64,000 bases of DNA, taken from positions 4,774,001 to 4,838,000 of the forward strand of contig JACGWO010000003.1 of NCBI GenBank assembly GCA_034509735.1, given 5' to 3'. The notes under the pieces are model-generated. The model was not told where the DNA came from and did not search any database. It saw nothing but the letters and a program-made list of their open reading frames with translations. Positions 11,968 through 24,395 of this stretch are shown one piece after another. Numbering within the stretch: position 1 is the first letter of the stretch; each line of letters opens with the position of its first letter. The position numbers were made by a program, and so were the translations under genes. Source of the stretch: Sesamum alatum. Lineage: Eukaryota > Streptophyta > Magnoliopsida > Lamiales > Pedaliaceae.

Positions 11968-11985
11968 TGGCACGCCCAGTGGGAC
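11968..11985 (+). promoter_or_regulatory. Primer binding site of the Tat element
   Basis: TGGCACGCCCAGTGGGAC starts six bases after the LTR end. It begins with TGG, as a complement of a tRNA CCA end must. I could not assign the tRNA species with certainty. Confidence 0.75.
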
Positions 11986-12047
11986 AATCTCTGCCCCTCA
12001 TTCCTTCATTCTACGCAAGAACTCAAATCATCACTTCCAAGCATTCA

Positions 12048-13742
12048 ATGGCACCAAAGAAGAACCAAGTCGCCTTGAGTGAGAAGAACATCATCAACTT
12101 CACTGCCGGCAGTCAATCCTCCACCGGGGGCAAGATCGTGGATACCACTCCTTCCGAAGGCTCGAACTCGGCAAGCCCTATCGAGATCAACTCGAAGTCT
12201 ACTCCTTTTGCCACTCTCCCCGCCATGATGACCGAGGCCACGACGATGGAGGAACAAGTCGCTCAAATGGCCCAAGCCATAGCCGACCTCCAAAAGATTG
12301 TGGAAGACAAAGATCTCCAGATTGCTCAGTTGATGAACAAACTCGAGCCAACCAACGTCGGAGAATCAAGCCACAATCATTCATCTGCTTCAAAACAAGC
12401 CGGAAAAGAGAAGCAAACGGACGAAGAGCCACCGAAGCAAAAGTTCGTCCAAAAGTCTAGTCACTCCGTGACCTCCATCGCCGCGTTGTCCGTCCAACAG
12501 CTGCAGGAGATGATCGCTAGCACCATCAAGGCTCAATATGGTGGATCTGCACAGCACTCGCCCGCCTACTCGAAGCCATACACCAAGCGAGTCGACTCCT
12601 TGAGGATGCCGATGGGATACCAACCGCCAAAATTGCAGCAATTCGATGGAAAAGGCAACCCCAAGCAGCATATCGCCCACTTCATCGAGACATGCAACAA
12701 TGCCGGTACCGATGGTGATCTCTTGGTAAAACAATTCGTCCGATCACTCAAAGGCAATGCTTTTGATTGGTATGTGGACTTAGAGCCCGAGTCAATTGAT
12801 AGTTGGGAGGAGATGGAAAGAGAGTTTCTCAACCGCTTCTACAGCACTCGGCGCACGGTGAGCATGACTGAACTCACCAATACAAGTCAATGGAAGGATG
12901 AACCGGTTGTTGACTATATCAACCATGGGCGTTCCTTGAGCTTGAACGGCAAGGACAAACTTTCAGAGGCGTCGGCCATAGAGATGTGCATTCAAGGTAT
13001 GCACTGGGGGCTTCTCTACATTCTCCAAGGGATCAAACCAAGAAACTTTGAAGAATTGGCTACACGTGCCCATGACATGGAGTTGAGTATTGCCAACCAT
13101 AAAACTGCCTTCCCAATCGACGATCAAAGAAAGGATAAGAAAGATGCAAGGAGAAGCGAGAAATTTGTCAAAACAAGTGTCAAGGAGTCCATGGCCATCA
13201 AGACGGCTCCTACCAAGATTTCTTCAAACGATAAGAAAAAGTTGGAGAAGACCGAAGACCAACGTATGACGAGTGACAGACGCCGGCCTACGTTGAAAGA
13301 ACTGCAAGAGAAAGAATACCCATTCCCCGACTCTGACGTGCCCTATATCTTCAACGAACTCTTGGAGAGAAAGTTGATTGAGTTGCCGGAGTCAAAGCGT
13401 CCGGACGAAGCCGGGAGGGTGAACGACCCCAAGTATTGCAAGTATCACCGGGTGGTTAGTCATCCTATAGAGAAATGCTTCGTGGTCAAAGAAAAGATCA
13501 TGGCGCTAGCCAAGGAAGGGAAGATAATTTTAGATGTCGAAGAGACAGCGGGGGCAAATGTCGCCAGCATCACTCCAACGAATGGTGTGCAAGTCTCGAA
13601 AGAAAAGCTAGAAGTCAAGCAATCAATTACAATGACATCATCTTTACTTCAGTTTGGGAGTCTTGAACCAATACAAGTTGAAACTCCATTCGTCAACAAG
13701 AAAGAGGAACCCACGACAATGACGAAGGATGGACCCTCGTGA
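12048..13742 (+). CDS. gag: Gag polyprotein of the Tat element
   Basis: An open frame of about 564 codons from the ATG at 12048. An in-frame ATG at 11955 lies across the LTR/primer-site junction and is unlikely to be used. The protein has a Ser/Thr- and Lys-rich N-terminus, a short coiled-coil-like stretch ([19 protein letters not shown]), and a central capsid-type domain with [20 protein letters not shown], the conserved signature of plant gypsy Gag. The C-terminal half is Lys/Glu-rich with C/H residues (KYCKYHR, HPIEKCF) resembling the Tat nucleocapsid region. It ends in TGA at 13740-13742, where the pol frame overlaps. It appears intact. Confidence 0.85.
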   Translation: MAPKKNQVALSEKNIINFTAGSQSSTGGKIVDTTPSEGSNSASPIEINSKSTPFATLPAMMTEATTMEEQVAQMAQAIADLQKIVEDKDLQIAQLMNKLEPTNVGESSHNHSSASKQAGKEKQTDEEPPKQKFVQKSSHSVTSIAALSVQQLQEMIASTIKAQYGGSAQHSPAYSKPYTKRVDSLRMPMGYQPPKLQQFDGKGNPKQHIAHFIETCNNAGTDGDLLVKQFVRSLKGNAFDWYVDLEPESIDSWEEMEREFLNRFYSTRRTVSMTELTNTSQWKDEPVVDYINHGRSLSLNGKDKLSEASAIEMCIQGMHWGLLYILQGIKPRNFEELATRAHDMELSIANHKTAFPIDDQRKDKKDARRSEKFVKTSVKESMAIKTAPTKISSNDKKKLEKTEDQRMTSDRRRPTLKELQEKEYPFPDSDVPYIFNELLERKLIELPESKRPDEAGRVNDPKYCKYHRVVSHPIEKCFVVKEKIMALAKEGKIILDVEETAGANVASITPTNGVQVSKEKLEVKQSITMTSSLLQFGSLEPIQVETPFVNKKEEPTTMTKDGPS

Positions 13743-16700
13743 CGCGCCGACAAAGACAAAGACGGCATGTTGACAAGTTCCATCCCACGCTCCCAAGGAA
13801 GCCACGCTCGAACAAAAGCCCGCGACGTGCGCAGACGAAAAACAAGTTAAAAAAGATAACCCGCCAGCGCCTTCCGGTGACGTTAGAAGAATTCTTCCCA
13901 CGGACATTTTTTGAGCGGAAGAACGAGACCGCGAGTGCTTCTCCAAGAAAACATAAAAGAGAATCGTTGGTCTCTTGCTGCACCACCATATCCTTCACAG
14001 ACGAGGACTTACTGCTTGGCTCGAAGCCGCACAACCGACCACTCTTCGTCTTGGGGTTTGTACAAGAACAAAGAGTAAATCGCATACTCATAGACGGTGG
14101 ATCTGCTGTCAACATCATGCCGAAATCCACCATGAAAAGTTGGGCATAACTGTGGAAGACTTATCCCATAGCCGTTTGACCATCCAGGGTTTTGATCAAG
14201 GGACTCAACGAGCTATTGGCATGACTCGGCTCGACCTCATCGTAGGGGAATTGAAAGCAAGCACTCTTTTCCACGTCATCGATGCAAGAACTTCCTACAA
14301 CCTGCTGCTAGGAAGGTCGTGGCTGCATGAAAACGGAGTTGTTCCCTCAACACTACACCAATGCTTCAAATACATCAAGAACGGAGAAATCGTGAAAGTT
14401 GATGCTGATATGAAACCTTTCACCGAGGCGGAGTCATACTTCGCTGATGCAAAACTCTACCTCGATCCCCACACCATGCAAGAAGTGTTGCCCTCGAGAT
14501 TTCCGATTGGTCATTCCATCGAAGAGATACACCCCGAGGCTACACCTTCTAAAAGCAACAATGAAGAGGTTAGTAAGGTGACGATTGATGAAGCCCCAAC
14601 CGCTGAAAGGCACGAGTTCAAGAAACCACCGTACTCGCCGGTGTTTCGATATGTGGTTCGGTCGAATGGCAGAGGAAAGCAAGACCAACCAAAGCAAGGC
14701 GCTCCGTTACTTTCCAAGGGAAGGAGACAATTCAAAGAGCCAAGGGCCAATGACTTTCAAGAAATCAAGAATGGGTTAGTCATGCCAATTACTGGCTTAC
14801 GTCCGCTAATTTCGAGCGATTCTCCTCTTCCAAAACACCAATACAAAGACATGCAGGGGGCATTTGGTCCAAAAGCGTATCACCTCTTGGTAAAGTCCGG
14901 CTATGATTCTTCGGCGCCATCAAGACTCAACAAGTTAAATCCTGAATTGACGGAAGAAAAGATCCACGGGTTGACGGAGGCCCAGCACAAATTGAGAAGA
15001 CAAAGCTACCGCATAGATCAACCCCGTACCAGTTTGGGCTTCTCACCAGATGAACCTGTGAAGATTCATACAAGAAAGAAAAATGAGCGCGTAACTGCAC
15101 AATATATTTCTGCAAATGACAAGAGCAATGAAAATCAACGACCAAATGATAGTCGTGTCTCAGTATTCGACAGGCTCGGTACTCCTAAGGCGCGTACTTC
15201 CGCCTTTGAACGACTAGGTGAGGCAGGAGGAAATTCATCTAGCAATACGAGGCGACGTCAACGAGAATCAGTGTTCAACCGCCTTGGAGACGGCAGTGAT
15301 CAACACTATAAAAAGAAAGGTCGTCTTAATGAGATAGAAGAGCCAAAGAAAAATAACGCAGGTGAAACACTTCGTCTATCTCAATCCCAAGGAGGTAAGA
15401 CTTCACTTCTAATCATCTCTTCAGGGGGACCAATTAGAATAAAGCAACATGTCGCTAGGGGATCACACGATTCATCCGACGCTCTAAATGATGAAGAGAT
15501 AGAAGTTATCGTCGGCTCCAATCATGTTAGCATTGACGAAGGTTCCGACTCGGACGCTTCCGAAGATGAAGTCCAAAACGCACCTCCACAGCTTGAAGAT
15601 GGCGGACAAGCAACTGTTGATGAGCTCAAGGAATTGAATCTTGGCACAGCCGAGGAGCCGCGCCCCATATTTGTCAGTACACTCCTAAGCTCGGAGGAAG
15701 AGGAGCAATACTTCAAAACGTTAAGTGAACATAGAGATGTCTTCGCGTGGACGTACAAAGAGATGCCGGGTTTAGACCCGAAAGTTGCTATCCACCACCT
15801 TGGCGTAAAACATGCAGCGCGGCCGGTTAAGCAGTCGCAAAGAGTTCTCCGTCCGGACCTCATTCCTCGCATCGAGACAGAAGTGAACAAACTGATCGAC
15901 GCTGGGTTTATCAGAGAAGCCAAATACCCGACGTGGATTTCTAGCATTGTGCCTGTCAAGAAGAAGAATGGCCAGATTCGCATTTGTGTTGACTTCCGAG
16001 ACTTGAACAAGGCGTGTCCAAAAGATGACTTTCCATTGCCTATCATTGAGCTCATGGTTGACGCAACTACAGGACATGAAGCATTGTCTTTCATGGATGG
16101 CTCCTCAGGATACAACCAAATTAGAATGTCGCCTAAAGATGAGGAATGCACAGCCTTCCGTACTCCCAAAGGAATCTATTGCTACAAGGTGATGCCCTTC
16201 GGGTTGAAGAATGCAGGCGCCACTTACCAACGTGCTATGCAGAACATCTTTGACGATATGTTGCACGACAAGGTAGAATGCTATGTCGATGACCTGGTCG
16301 TCAAAACCAAGAAAAGAAAAGAACACTTGGCGGACCTCCGGATAGTATTCAACCGCTTGAGGAAATACAACCTAAAGATGAATCCCCTCAAGTGTGCCTT
16401 CGGCGTCACATCTGGAAAGTTCCTTGGCTTCATTGTTCGCCACCGTGGCATTGAAGTCGATCCTGCGAAGGTAGACGCCATTCAGAAAATGCCGCCACCA
16501 AGAAACTTGAAGGAGCTGCGAAGTCTTCAAGGCAATCTCGTGTTCATAAGGAGGTTCATATCAAACCTGGCTGGAAGATGTCAACCTTTCAACCACCTCA
16601 TGAAGAAAGACGCCCCTTTCCAGTGGGATGAAGGATGTCAAAACGCCTTCGAAAGCATCAAGAAGCATCTGCTAAATCCGCCAGTCTTGGGAGCTCCAAC

Positions 16701-18893
16701 ATCCGGGAAGCCGCTTATATTGTACATAGCAGCGCAAGAAAGGTCTGTGGACGCGCTTATGGCACAAGAGAATGAAGAAGGGAAAGAGAAAGCCCTATAC
16801 TACTTAAGTAGGACTTTGACTGAAAATGAATTAAAGTACTCACCCGTGGAGAAAATCTGCTTAGCACTATTCTATGCCATCAAGAAGTTGAGGCATTATT
16901 TCGAGGCGTACTCCATAAGACTCATATCTCGTGCTGATCCGGTCAAGTTCGTGATGTCAAGACCTGTACTCTCCGGGAGATTGGCAAAATGGTCCATCGT
17001 GTTCAACCAATACGAGATAGAGTATGTGCCCCAGAAAGCCGTCAAAGGACAAGCTCTTGCAAACTTCCTAGCTGACCACCCTGTGCCAGCTGAATGGGAG
17101 ATATCCGATGACTTTCCTGACGAAGATGTCTTTTCTGTCGAAATCCTCCTGGCGTGGACAATGTTTTTTGATGGGGCAGCGCGATCCGACGGAGCGGGGG
17201 CAGGTATCGTCTTTGTTTCACCCGAGAGACAAGTGTTAACTTACTCCGTCGTCTTGAATGAACTATGCTCCAATAATGTTGTTGAGTATCAAGCCTTGAT
17301 CATCGGCCTTCAAATGGCTTTGGAGATGGGGATCTTAGAGATAGAAGTCTACGGCGACTCAAAGTTGATCATCAACCAAACCCTCCACGTATACGAAGTC
17401 AAGAAGGACGACTTGGTACCTTTCTTCCGGCAGGCGTCACATTTACTCAAAGGATTCGAGAGTGTGACTCTGAATCACATCCCAAGGAAAGATAACAGAA
17501 TGGCAGATGCACTAGCCAACCTAGCAACCACCTTGGCCTTATCCGAAGGAGAAACGACGAACGTCCCTGTGTGTAATAGATGGGTAATTCCCTCACTTGC
17601 TATATCCGATTAGGAGGACTCTTATGCTATCACGACCGCTACCACGGATGATCAAGATTGGAGAAAGCCGTTGATGGAGTATTTGAAAGATGGCAAGCTA
17701 CCAGACGATGTTCGCCATAAAACAGAGGTGCGACGAAGATCATCCCGCTTCATCCTGCACAAGGACATCTTGTATCGGCGATCTTTCGAAGGTACTTACC
17801 AGCGTTGCTTGAATGGTGAAGAAACCATCAAAGCCATGACAGAAGCTCATTCGGGAGTATGTGGCGCACATCAATCCGGCCCGAAGCTCCACTTCAGAAT
17901 CAAAAGGATTGGTTACTATTGGCCCACAATGGTCAAGGATTGCCTCGAGTACGCGAAGAAATGCGAGTCCTGCCAACTGCACGCCAACTTCATCCATCAA
18001 CCGCCAGAGCCTCTACATCCTACAGTCGCTTCATGGCCATTTGATGCATGGGGACTTGATGTCGTAGGGCCTATCACTCCTAAGTCGTCTGCCGGGCACA
18101 TCTACATTCTTGCAGCTACCAACTACTTTTCAAAATGGGCTGAAGCCATTCCGCTCAAAGAAGTGAAGAAGGAAACCGTGGCAGACTTCATCCGCGTCAA
18201 CATCATCTTCCGGTATGGGGTAGCTCGGTACATCATCACCGATAACGGAAGGCCCTTCTACAACAAGGAGATGGACAAGTTATGCGCGTAATTCGGCTTC
18301 AAGCAACACAACTCTTCAATGTATAACGCCGCGGCGAATGGCTTGGCGGAAGCTTTCAACAAAACTCTTTACAGCCTCTTGAAGAAGGTGGTGTCCAAAT
18401 CAAAGAGGGACTGGCACGAAAGGATAGGCGAAGCACTATGGGCGTACCGGACGACACATCGGACCGCTACTCAAGCTACTCCATATTCCTTAGTCTATAG
18501 CTTCCCTTGGAGAGTCAAATACCTTCGCTCCGCATCGCGATACAAGAAGGACTCACTGCCGAAGACAATGCTCGTCTGAGGTTAGAAGAGTTAGAGGCAC
18601 TGGATGAAAAAAGACTTGAGGCTCAACAACAACTTCAATGCTATCAAGCCCGCATGACGAGAGCGTTCAACAAGAAAGTTCGACCTCGGACATTTCAAGT
18701 CGGAGATTTGGTCCTGGCGGTAAGGCGACCAATCACCCTTACACAGCGAATGGGAAACAAGTTCGTGTCCAAGTGGGATGGCCCTTACGTGGTAAAAGAA
18801 GCCTACACGAATGGTGCCTACAAGTTGGTCGATAAAGATGGCCTACGGATTGGTCCCATAAACAGCAAGTTCCTGAAGCGTTACTACCCATGA
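13739..18893 (+). pseudogene. pol: Tat pol polyprotein (protease, RT, RNase H, second RNase H, integrase), disabled
   Basis: Protease: ILIDGGSAVNIMP near 14090-14130. The frame then shifts at about 14140 in an A-run. RT spans about 15700-16560 with FMDGSSGYNQ and the active site YVDD at 16282-16293. RNase H spans about 16640-17040. An archaeal-type RNase H (FFDGAARSDGAGAG, YGDSKLI, DNRMADALANLA) spans about 17155-17560. A TAG at 17611-17613 stops the frame before the integrase, whose HHCC finger and DDE core (GLDVVGP, ITDNGRPF, NGLAEAFN) occupy about 17840-18420. A TAA lies at 18289-18291, and a further shift at about 18505 precedes the C-terminal part ending at 18893. There is no chromodomain, as expected for Tat. 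Confidence 0.93.
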
Positions 18894-19965
18894 AGACCAC
18901 GCTCCATGACACAAGAGCCTAAACTACATGTTACTCCTAGCCCGCATGAGTATAAACTGTGCACGGCACACCTCCTGTAGTTAAAAAAAAAAGGGAAAAA
19001 GAAAATTCAAATTTCTTTGAACTACGTTTTGACTTGATCCCTTCACGGGGTACGTAGGCAGCTTGGGCATATATTCCTAAGTTCAATCATATCTTCAAAC
19101 AAATTTGTTATTGTCTTGAGCAAAACCTCTTCCCCACAATGAAGAAGTACATTCTAGCGGTGTCGAGCATACTAAGCCACGTTGTTTATGCTAAGTCGTG
19201 CTCTTTATGGGAAGAAATCAAGCAAAAATGAAGAAAGATGGCCAAAACACGCCCTAGCCGTGTTAAAAAAAAACACGGTTGTGTTCATTGGGGAAGCAAA
19301 ACACGCCCTGGGGTCCGAAACACGGCCGTATCGGGAAAAGGGAGTCTCGCCAGCCAAAAAAAAAAAAAAAAACCGAGAGAAACACGTCCTGGCCGTGTTC
19401 TCTAACACAAGCGCCATGTTCCACTGCGCTGGCAGGCTCCAAACATCGTCGTCATTTCCTACTCAATCGGAACCGTCTAACTCTGAAACTTGGTGGAGAT
19501 GTTCCCAACACTCCATGGAGCACACCAGTGAAACAGTTTTGCAAATCTCCAAGGATAAAGCACTCTGCCACACACATCACTCTCCTGCTCGCGCACAGGA
19601 TGGCGCCCGGTACTAACCCTTATATCTCCATGCCCAACGTTCATGAAACGACTTCATACTTGACGAATAGCATCCTCACACATCAAGGAAGTTCCCATAC
19701 AAACAGTACTGCAATACTCAATCGGTAAGAGTCTCTGCTCACTTGCCGTTTGTGCACCTGCGTGCTGGCCGGCATCCCATTGTGGCCTGATCAACCATGT
19801 TTAACGACAACGAGAAAAGAAGTGCTCCAAATGTTACGTAATAAGCTAAATTTTGAGAAGAGATTACGTAAAAGGGGTATTTTATTGCATCAAAGAATTC
19901 ATCTACATAGAGGTGAATGAAAAGACAAGAAAAAGATAAAGATAAAACATCAAAGTTCTAAACAT
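18894..19965 (+). other. Tat spacer between pol and the antisense gene
   Basis: No credible gene. At 19243-19420 several A-rich segments alternate with AACACG, CCGTGTT and ACACGGCCGT motifs, some able to pair (CCGTGTT...AACACGG around the A-run at about 19265). The A-runs give chance Lys-rich ORFs that I reject. Confidence 0.6.
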
Positions 19966-20856
19966 TCAAACAAATAAACTAAAGTTTGCTAAATCCTTCT
20001 TCGACTCCTCAAGAAATGCTTCCATCTTCTCCAATACTTCAATCTCCTTTCCGGAAAGATAAGGGGTGTTTTCGAGCATTGAGATCTTCTCTTTCTTAGT
20101 CGCCACCTCCTTCTGAAGATCGGTCAAGTTCTCTTTGGCATCATGAAGTAATGAGTTTATGGACTCCTCCTTGCGTTGCAGTTCCTCGAGTTGTCTCTTC
20201 AATACACCCTGTTGGTTAACAACTTGGAGGATCTCGGCTTTAAGACTCTTCACCTTGTCCCCATGCTCCTTCTCTTGTGCTTCGGCAGTCGAGAGATCAC
20301 CTTTGGCAAGTGAGAGGGACTTCTCATAGACCTCACGCGTGATCTTTTGAGTAAATTCCGACTTGGTCTTCGTATAATTGGAGGCACCGTCAAAGAAAAC
20401 ATTCAAGTGACTCTCTAAAAGGGATACGTCCTTCATGTAGACGGCCATCTCCTTGATCAAAGCATCAACAACTTGTTTCACCTCGGGAAGTCGTTCAAAG
20501 GGGGTCATCGCGATCTTTTGGCATATGCGTTCCCAATAGAACTTGAGCAACACCCGTTCCGCCTCCGTTTTGATAGCTTGAGGGCAGAAATCATGGGAAG
20601 AAGGTGGAGCCTCAAAATTCCTCTTTGGCTTCTTCAAGACATCTTCCGCGGGGGACAACTTCTCCACGATGGTCGGTAGCACAATCTTCGGGCGTTTGCT
20701 AGAAGTTCCGGCAGAAAGAGGCTCCTCTCGTGGAATAAGTTGCAATTCACCGTGCAAAGTGGCATTCGCGTCGGGCAAGTTGGACGCACTAGTCCCGTTC
20801 ACCGAGCCAATGCTACCTTCCGGAGTCATGGGAACTCCTCCTTCAAGACCCGCAAG

Positions 20857-20972
20857 CTGAAACAAAAAAGGAAAAGGGTAGAGTGTTATATAAACGCAAA
20901 AAAAAAAAAAAAAAAAAAGAGATCAAGAAAAGAAAGGAGAACACAGTGAAAGTAGTGTGGTGATATATTTAC
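20857..20972 (-). other. Predicted intron of the antisense PMD gene
   Basis: On the minus strand the exon end CGCTCTAC is followed by GTAAATATATC. The intron has a long T-run and ends CCTTTTTTGTTTCAG before CTTGCGGGTCTTG. Joining the exons keeps the frame (DELALY then LAGLEGG). In-frame stops fall inside, so splicing is needed for one protein. Confidence 0.75.
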
Positions 20973-22513
20973 GTAGAGCGCCAACTCGTCTAAAGGCATG
21001 AAAGAACTGGGAACGTCCTCAAAGAACGAAGAATTCACACTAATTGCATCTAAGTCAAAAACCTTCTCAAGTGGTTGAGGATTGCTAAGTTGCTCGTTCG
21101 AGACGGATAATGCGGAGATCACGTCGTTTTCACTGGACAAAGCACCAAGGGGAGTGTCCACAAGCACGTTGTGTCTTCGTTTAGGAGCGGCAGTGGCGGT
21201 CTTTGTCCCATCGATGTTGACGGAAGGGATGGCTCGATTGTCTTTGGGTTCCTTCTCCAAACCGGGAGGATGATTGAGTTTAAGAACAACTCTTGTACTC
21301 TTCTCGGGGTGAGTCCTATTGCACTTGGTCCACCACTCTATATACTCCTTCGTGATGAGAGGGGATGAAGAAGTGCTACCGGGAATAAAAAGCTTAAATG
21401 AAGTACCGGACAAAGTGGAAGATTGCCAAAGTCGCCCAAGTTCTTTCAAGCTACAAGACAAGATCTCCTTCTTCAAACGCCCCGGAACGTCTTGACAAAA
21501 ACCAAATTGACGGCTAAAGCGGTGGGACTATAAACTTCAATGATGGAGTTCGCCTCAATCCGAAGTGTCAAATAGCTAGAGCGCAAAGCGACAAAGAGGT
21601 CCTTGTAGATGTTCGATAAGCTCGCGTCATCTACCAACAAGGTGGGGCTTTGATGATGAAAATGCACGTACAAAAGTCTCGAAAGATTGATGCCATGAAA
21701 TAAGTTGTGCGCCTCGGCGGGTTCAAAATGCCTAGCCATGTTCTCCCCCGCATACTTCACCATTTGGGCTCCAATGGGTTCAAGCTTGGGTGGGAAGTGA
21801 GTTTGAAGATAACGCCCAATCCAACTATACACGAAATGAATAGGAAAAAAGGCGGAAGACTCGAACAAATTCGTAGAAGTAGACATGTCCCTAAGGCCTC
21901 GATAGAATGCTCGCCAAGACGGGATAGCCAAAGAAAAACATTCACCATGAGCCATCCTACTTGCAACTTTGAAAACGGAAGCACGTACCTTGCCAACTTT
22001 GCTGTGTGGAAGGACAAAGCTACATAACCAACACGAGAGAAAAGCCGCCACATAGGTCTCGTCTCGTATGTCCTCGGGAATCTGCAGTGCGGTGAAAGGC
22101 TCGTCGAAATCCTTGCTCCGAGGTAGGTTCAAAGCGTCAACGTCACCACTAGGATTACGAGAAAGCTTGGGCTCATTGACTCTCTTCCGAGAAGAACGCA
22201 AAGGGGGTGCGGCGTAGCGAAGAGGTCCTTTGAACCAAAAGTTGACCCAATCAGAAACAAGTACTCCGTTCGTGTCTTTAGGAAGGCGGTGGTATGCCAA
22301 AAGCAAGTATTTGCAACTTCGTGGAACGGAGGGCTTACACGCTTCATCGCCTAGCAAATCTTTGGAAGAAGGGACGACCTCGTCGTAAAATTCTCCACGC
22401 ACAGGTAACCCACAAAGTCCACGGATGTCCCACAAAGAAATGGATATCTCTCCAACGTCGGCATGTAAAAGTGTTCGTGAAGGGCACCATAACTCAAGGA
22501 AGGCTTGGAGAAT

Positions 22514-24381
22514 TGTTGGAATAGGTGACCAGAAAGCCAATAGGTTTGGCAATTTGTAACCTATCCGACAACTTGATGTGAATGTAATATTATTATGTGA
22601 TGAATAAGATGAGTGTTCGTCACTAATGGTACCTTCTTTATTGCGCTCATCTTACATTTGTTAAACCGATGTTTAACTTATATCGCAACAAAGCCCACAG
22701 ACCATGAATAACAACTCGTGCAGTTGGGCCACGCATTGGATGGTGGTCATGAAACCAACTGATTAAGAGTTGGGTCTGAAACGTTTCCAAGTCGAGGACC
22801 TCGAGACAGGGCATCGAGAGGCCTATTGAGACTTGCGTCAAGAGTCGTGTTCATTAGATGAGTGCCGTGTTTCATGTTTGAAGCTGTGGCCACAGTGGTT
22901 GGTCGAACAGAGAATGGTTTCCTGTGTCGACACAATGAAGCATACGTGGTCTCGAGTATTAAGCATAGATGCCTAGTCAAGGATGGGAACCGACGCCTAA
23001 TTCCATACCCTAGACTAAGGCCGGGAGACGGTAGACAGAAGGATCGTACCCGTACGGAATCGGCGCCTAAATGTTCACGCCAATTCACCTAGTGTCTAGT
23101 GCCATGGACCGTTGCTAGACGGCCACCCATGGTAACGGGCCCTTGTGGGACACGGGCCCAAGTCTAGCTGAGGGTGAACCTAAAGGGTCACACACAAATC
23201 ACCGAGAAGGTTGAGAGATCGACTTGGAGTCAATCTCGAAGGATAAAATAAGTAATTGGATTACTTAAGGGAAAGTCTATTAGATGGACGGGCCGATATT
23301 GTATCGGGCTTTCATTTAATCGGTAAATTGGATTTTCGATTAAATATGGAAAGTTAAGATGTTGAGACGTTGGATCTTTTAATTGGATTAAAAGATCAAC
23401 GGGAATAATTTAAGTGGACATTAAATTGGATTTAATATTGGGTTCGTCGTAATTGGATTACGATAAAACCCGGTCCGTTAAATTATACCCGAGAGGAGAA
23501 ATAATTCCTAATTTGGAATAGGAAGCAGTTGGACTTCTTCCTTAATTAAACATGGCCGACATGCTCCCTTGGAGGAAGCAAAATCAGCCATGTTGCATGC
23601 TAGGTGGTATGTTGACTTGTCTCTTTTGGAAAGAGACAAATCAACTCCAATCAAGCTCTTCCCTTTTGGTATGATTTGATCATACCATAAATTTTGGTAG
23701 CTTGATTGAAGAATTGATGGTGATTGATTGGAATGAATCTAGACATCCTTGGATGAACCTAGACACATTCCAATAATCACATTAATTATGTATATATATT
23801 AGAATATACAACACCTAGCATAAGTGATTCATTATTCATCTTTTTTCTAGGAAAAAAGAGAAGACAAAAATCCTCTCCTCTCTCTCAAAATTTCGTGCTC
23901 CCTCCCTCTCTTACACTTGTGTTCTTCACTTGATTTTGAATCAAGAAGAAGAACAAAGTAAGTTTAAGAGAACAACTAATTCATTAGTGTTCTTCTCTTA
24001 AACCGATTCCTTCCTAAACCCGTTCTTTTCTAGCAAGAAGAACATGTGTTTCTTCCGGTGTGGTGTGGATCACCTTTGGAGAATCCATACGTTTGGATTT
24101 CGTGAGCATTCCGGAGAAGGAACAACGCTAGTAGTCGGGAGCATACGCTAAACAATCAAAGGTAACGTTTTATTACGCTTTGATTGATTTCATTTGTATA
24201 TCTATGCCCTATGTATTTAAATATATGTTTTAATATTTACACATCCTACATCGAACGGCCGGTTGAGCACCCAAGGGTACACCCCTTGGGATTCGCGTAT
24301 TTTGAATTTGATTTAAATTTACGCACTTTTCCACGCTTTCTCACTTCCGCTCGCGCTCCGGGCGGATCCGCTTGTCCTTCA
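22514..24381 (+). repeat. Copia A 5' LTR with internal deletion
   Basis: It is 1868 bp against 2228 bp for the 3' LTR. The missing part corresponds to 30088-30447, bordered by TTCAT on both sides in the longer copy. Confidence 0.92.
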
Positions 24382-24383
24382 AG

Positions 24384-24395
24384 TGGTATCAGAGC
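24384..24395 (+). promoter_or_regulatory. tRNA-Met primer binding site of copia A
   Basis: TGGTATCAGAGC lies two bases after the LTR end, the standard plant copia site complementary to initiator tRNA-Met. Confidence 0.92.

Noticed and set aside
20473..20949. Plus-strand frames across the antisense PMD gene
   Set aside because: Shadows of the minus-strand exons. The splice sites and domains are on the minus strand.
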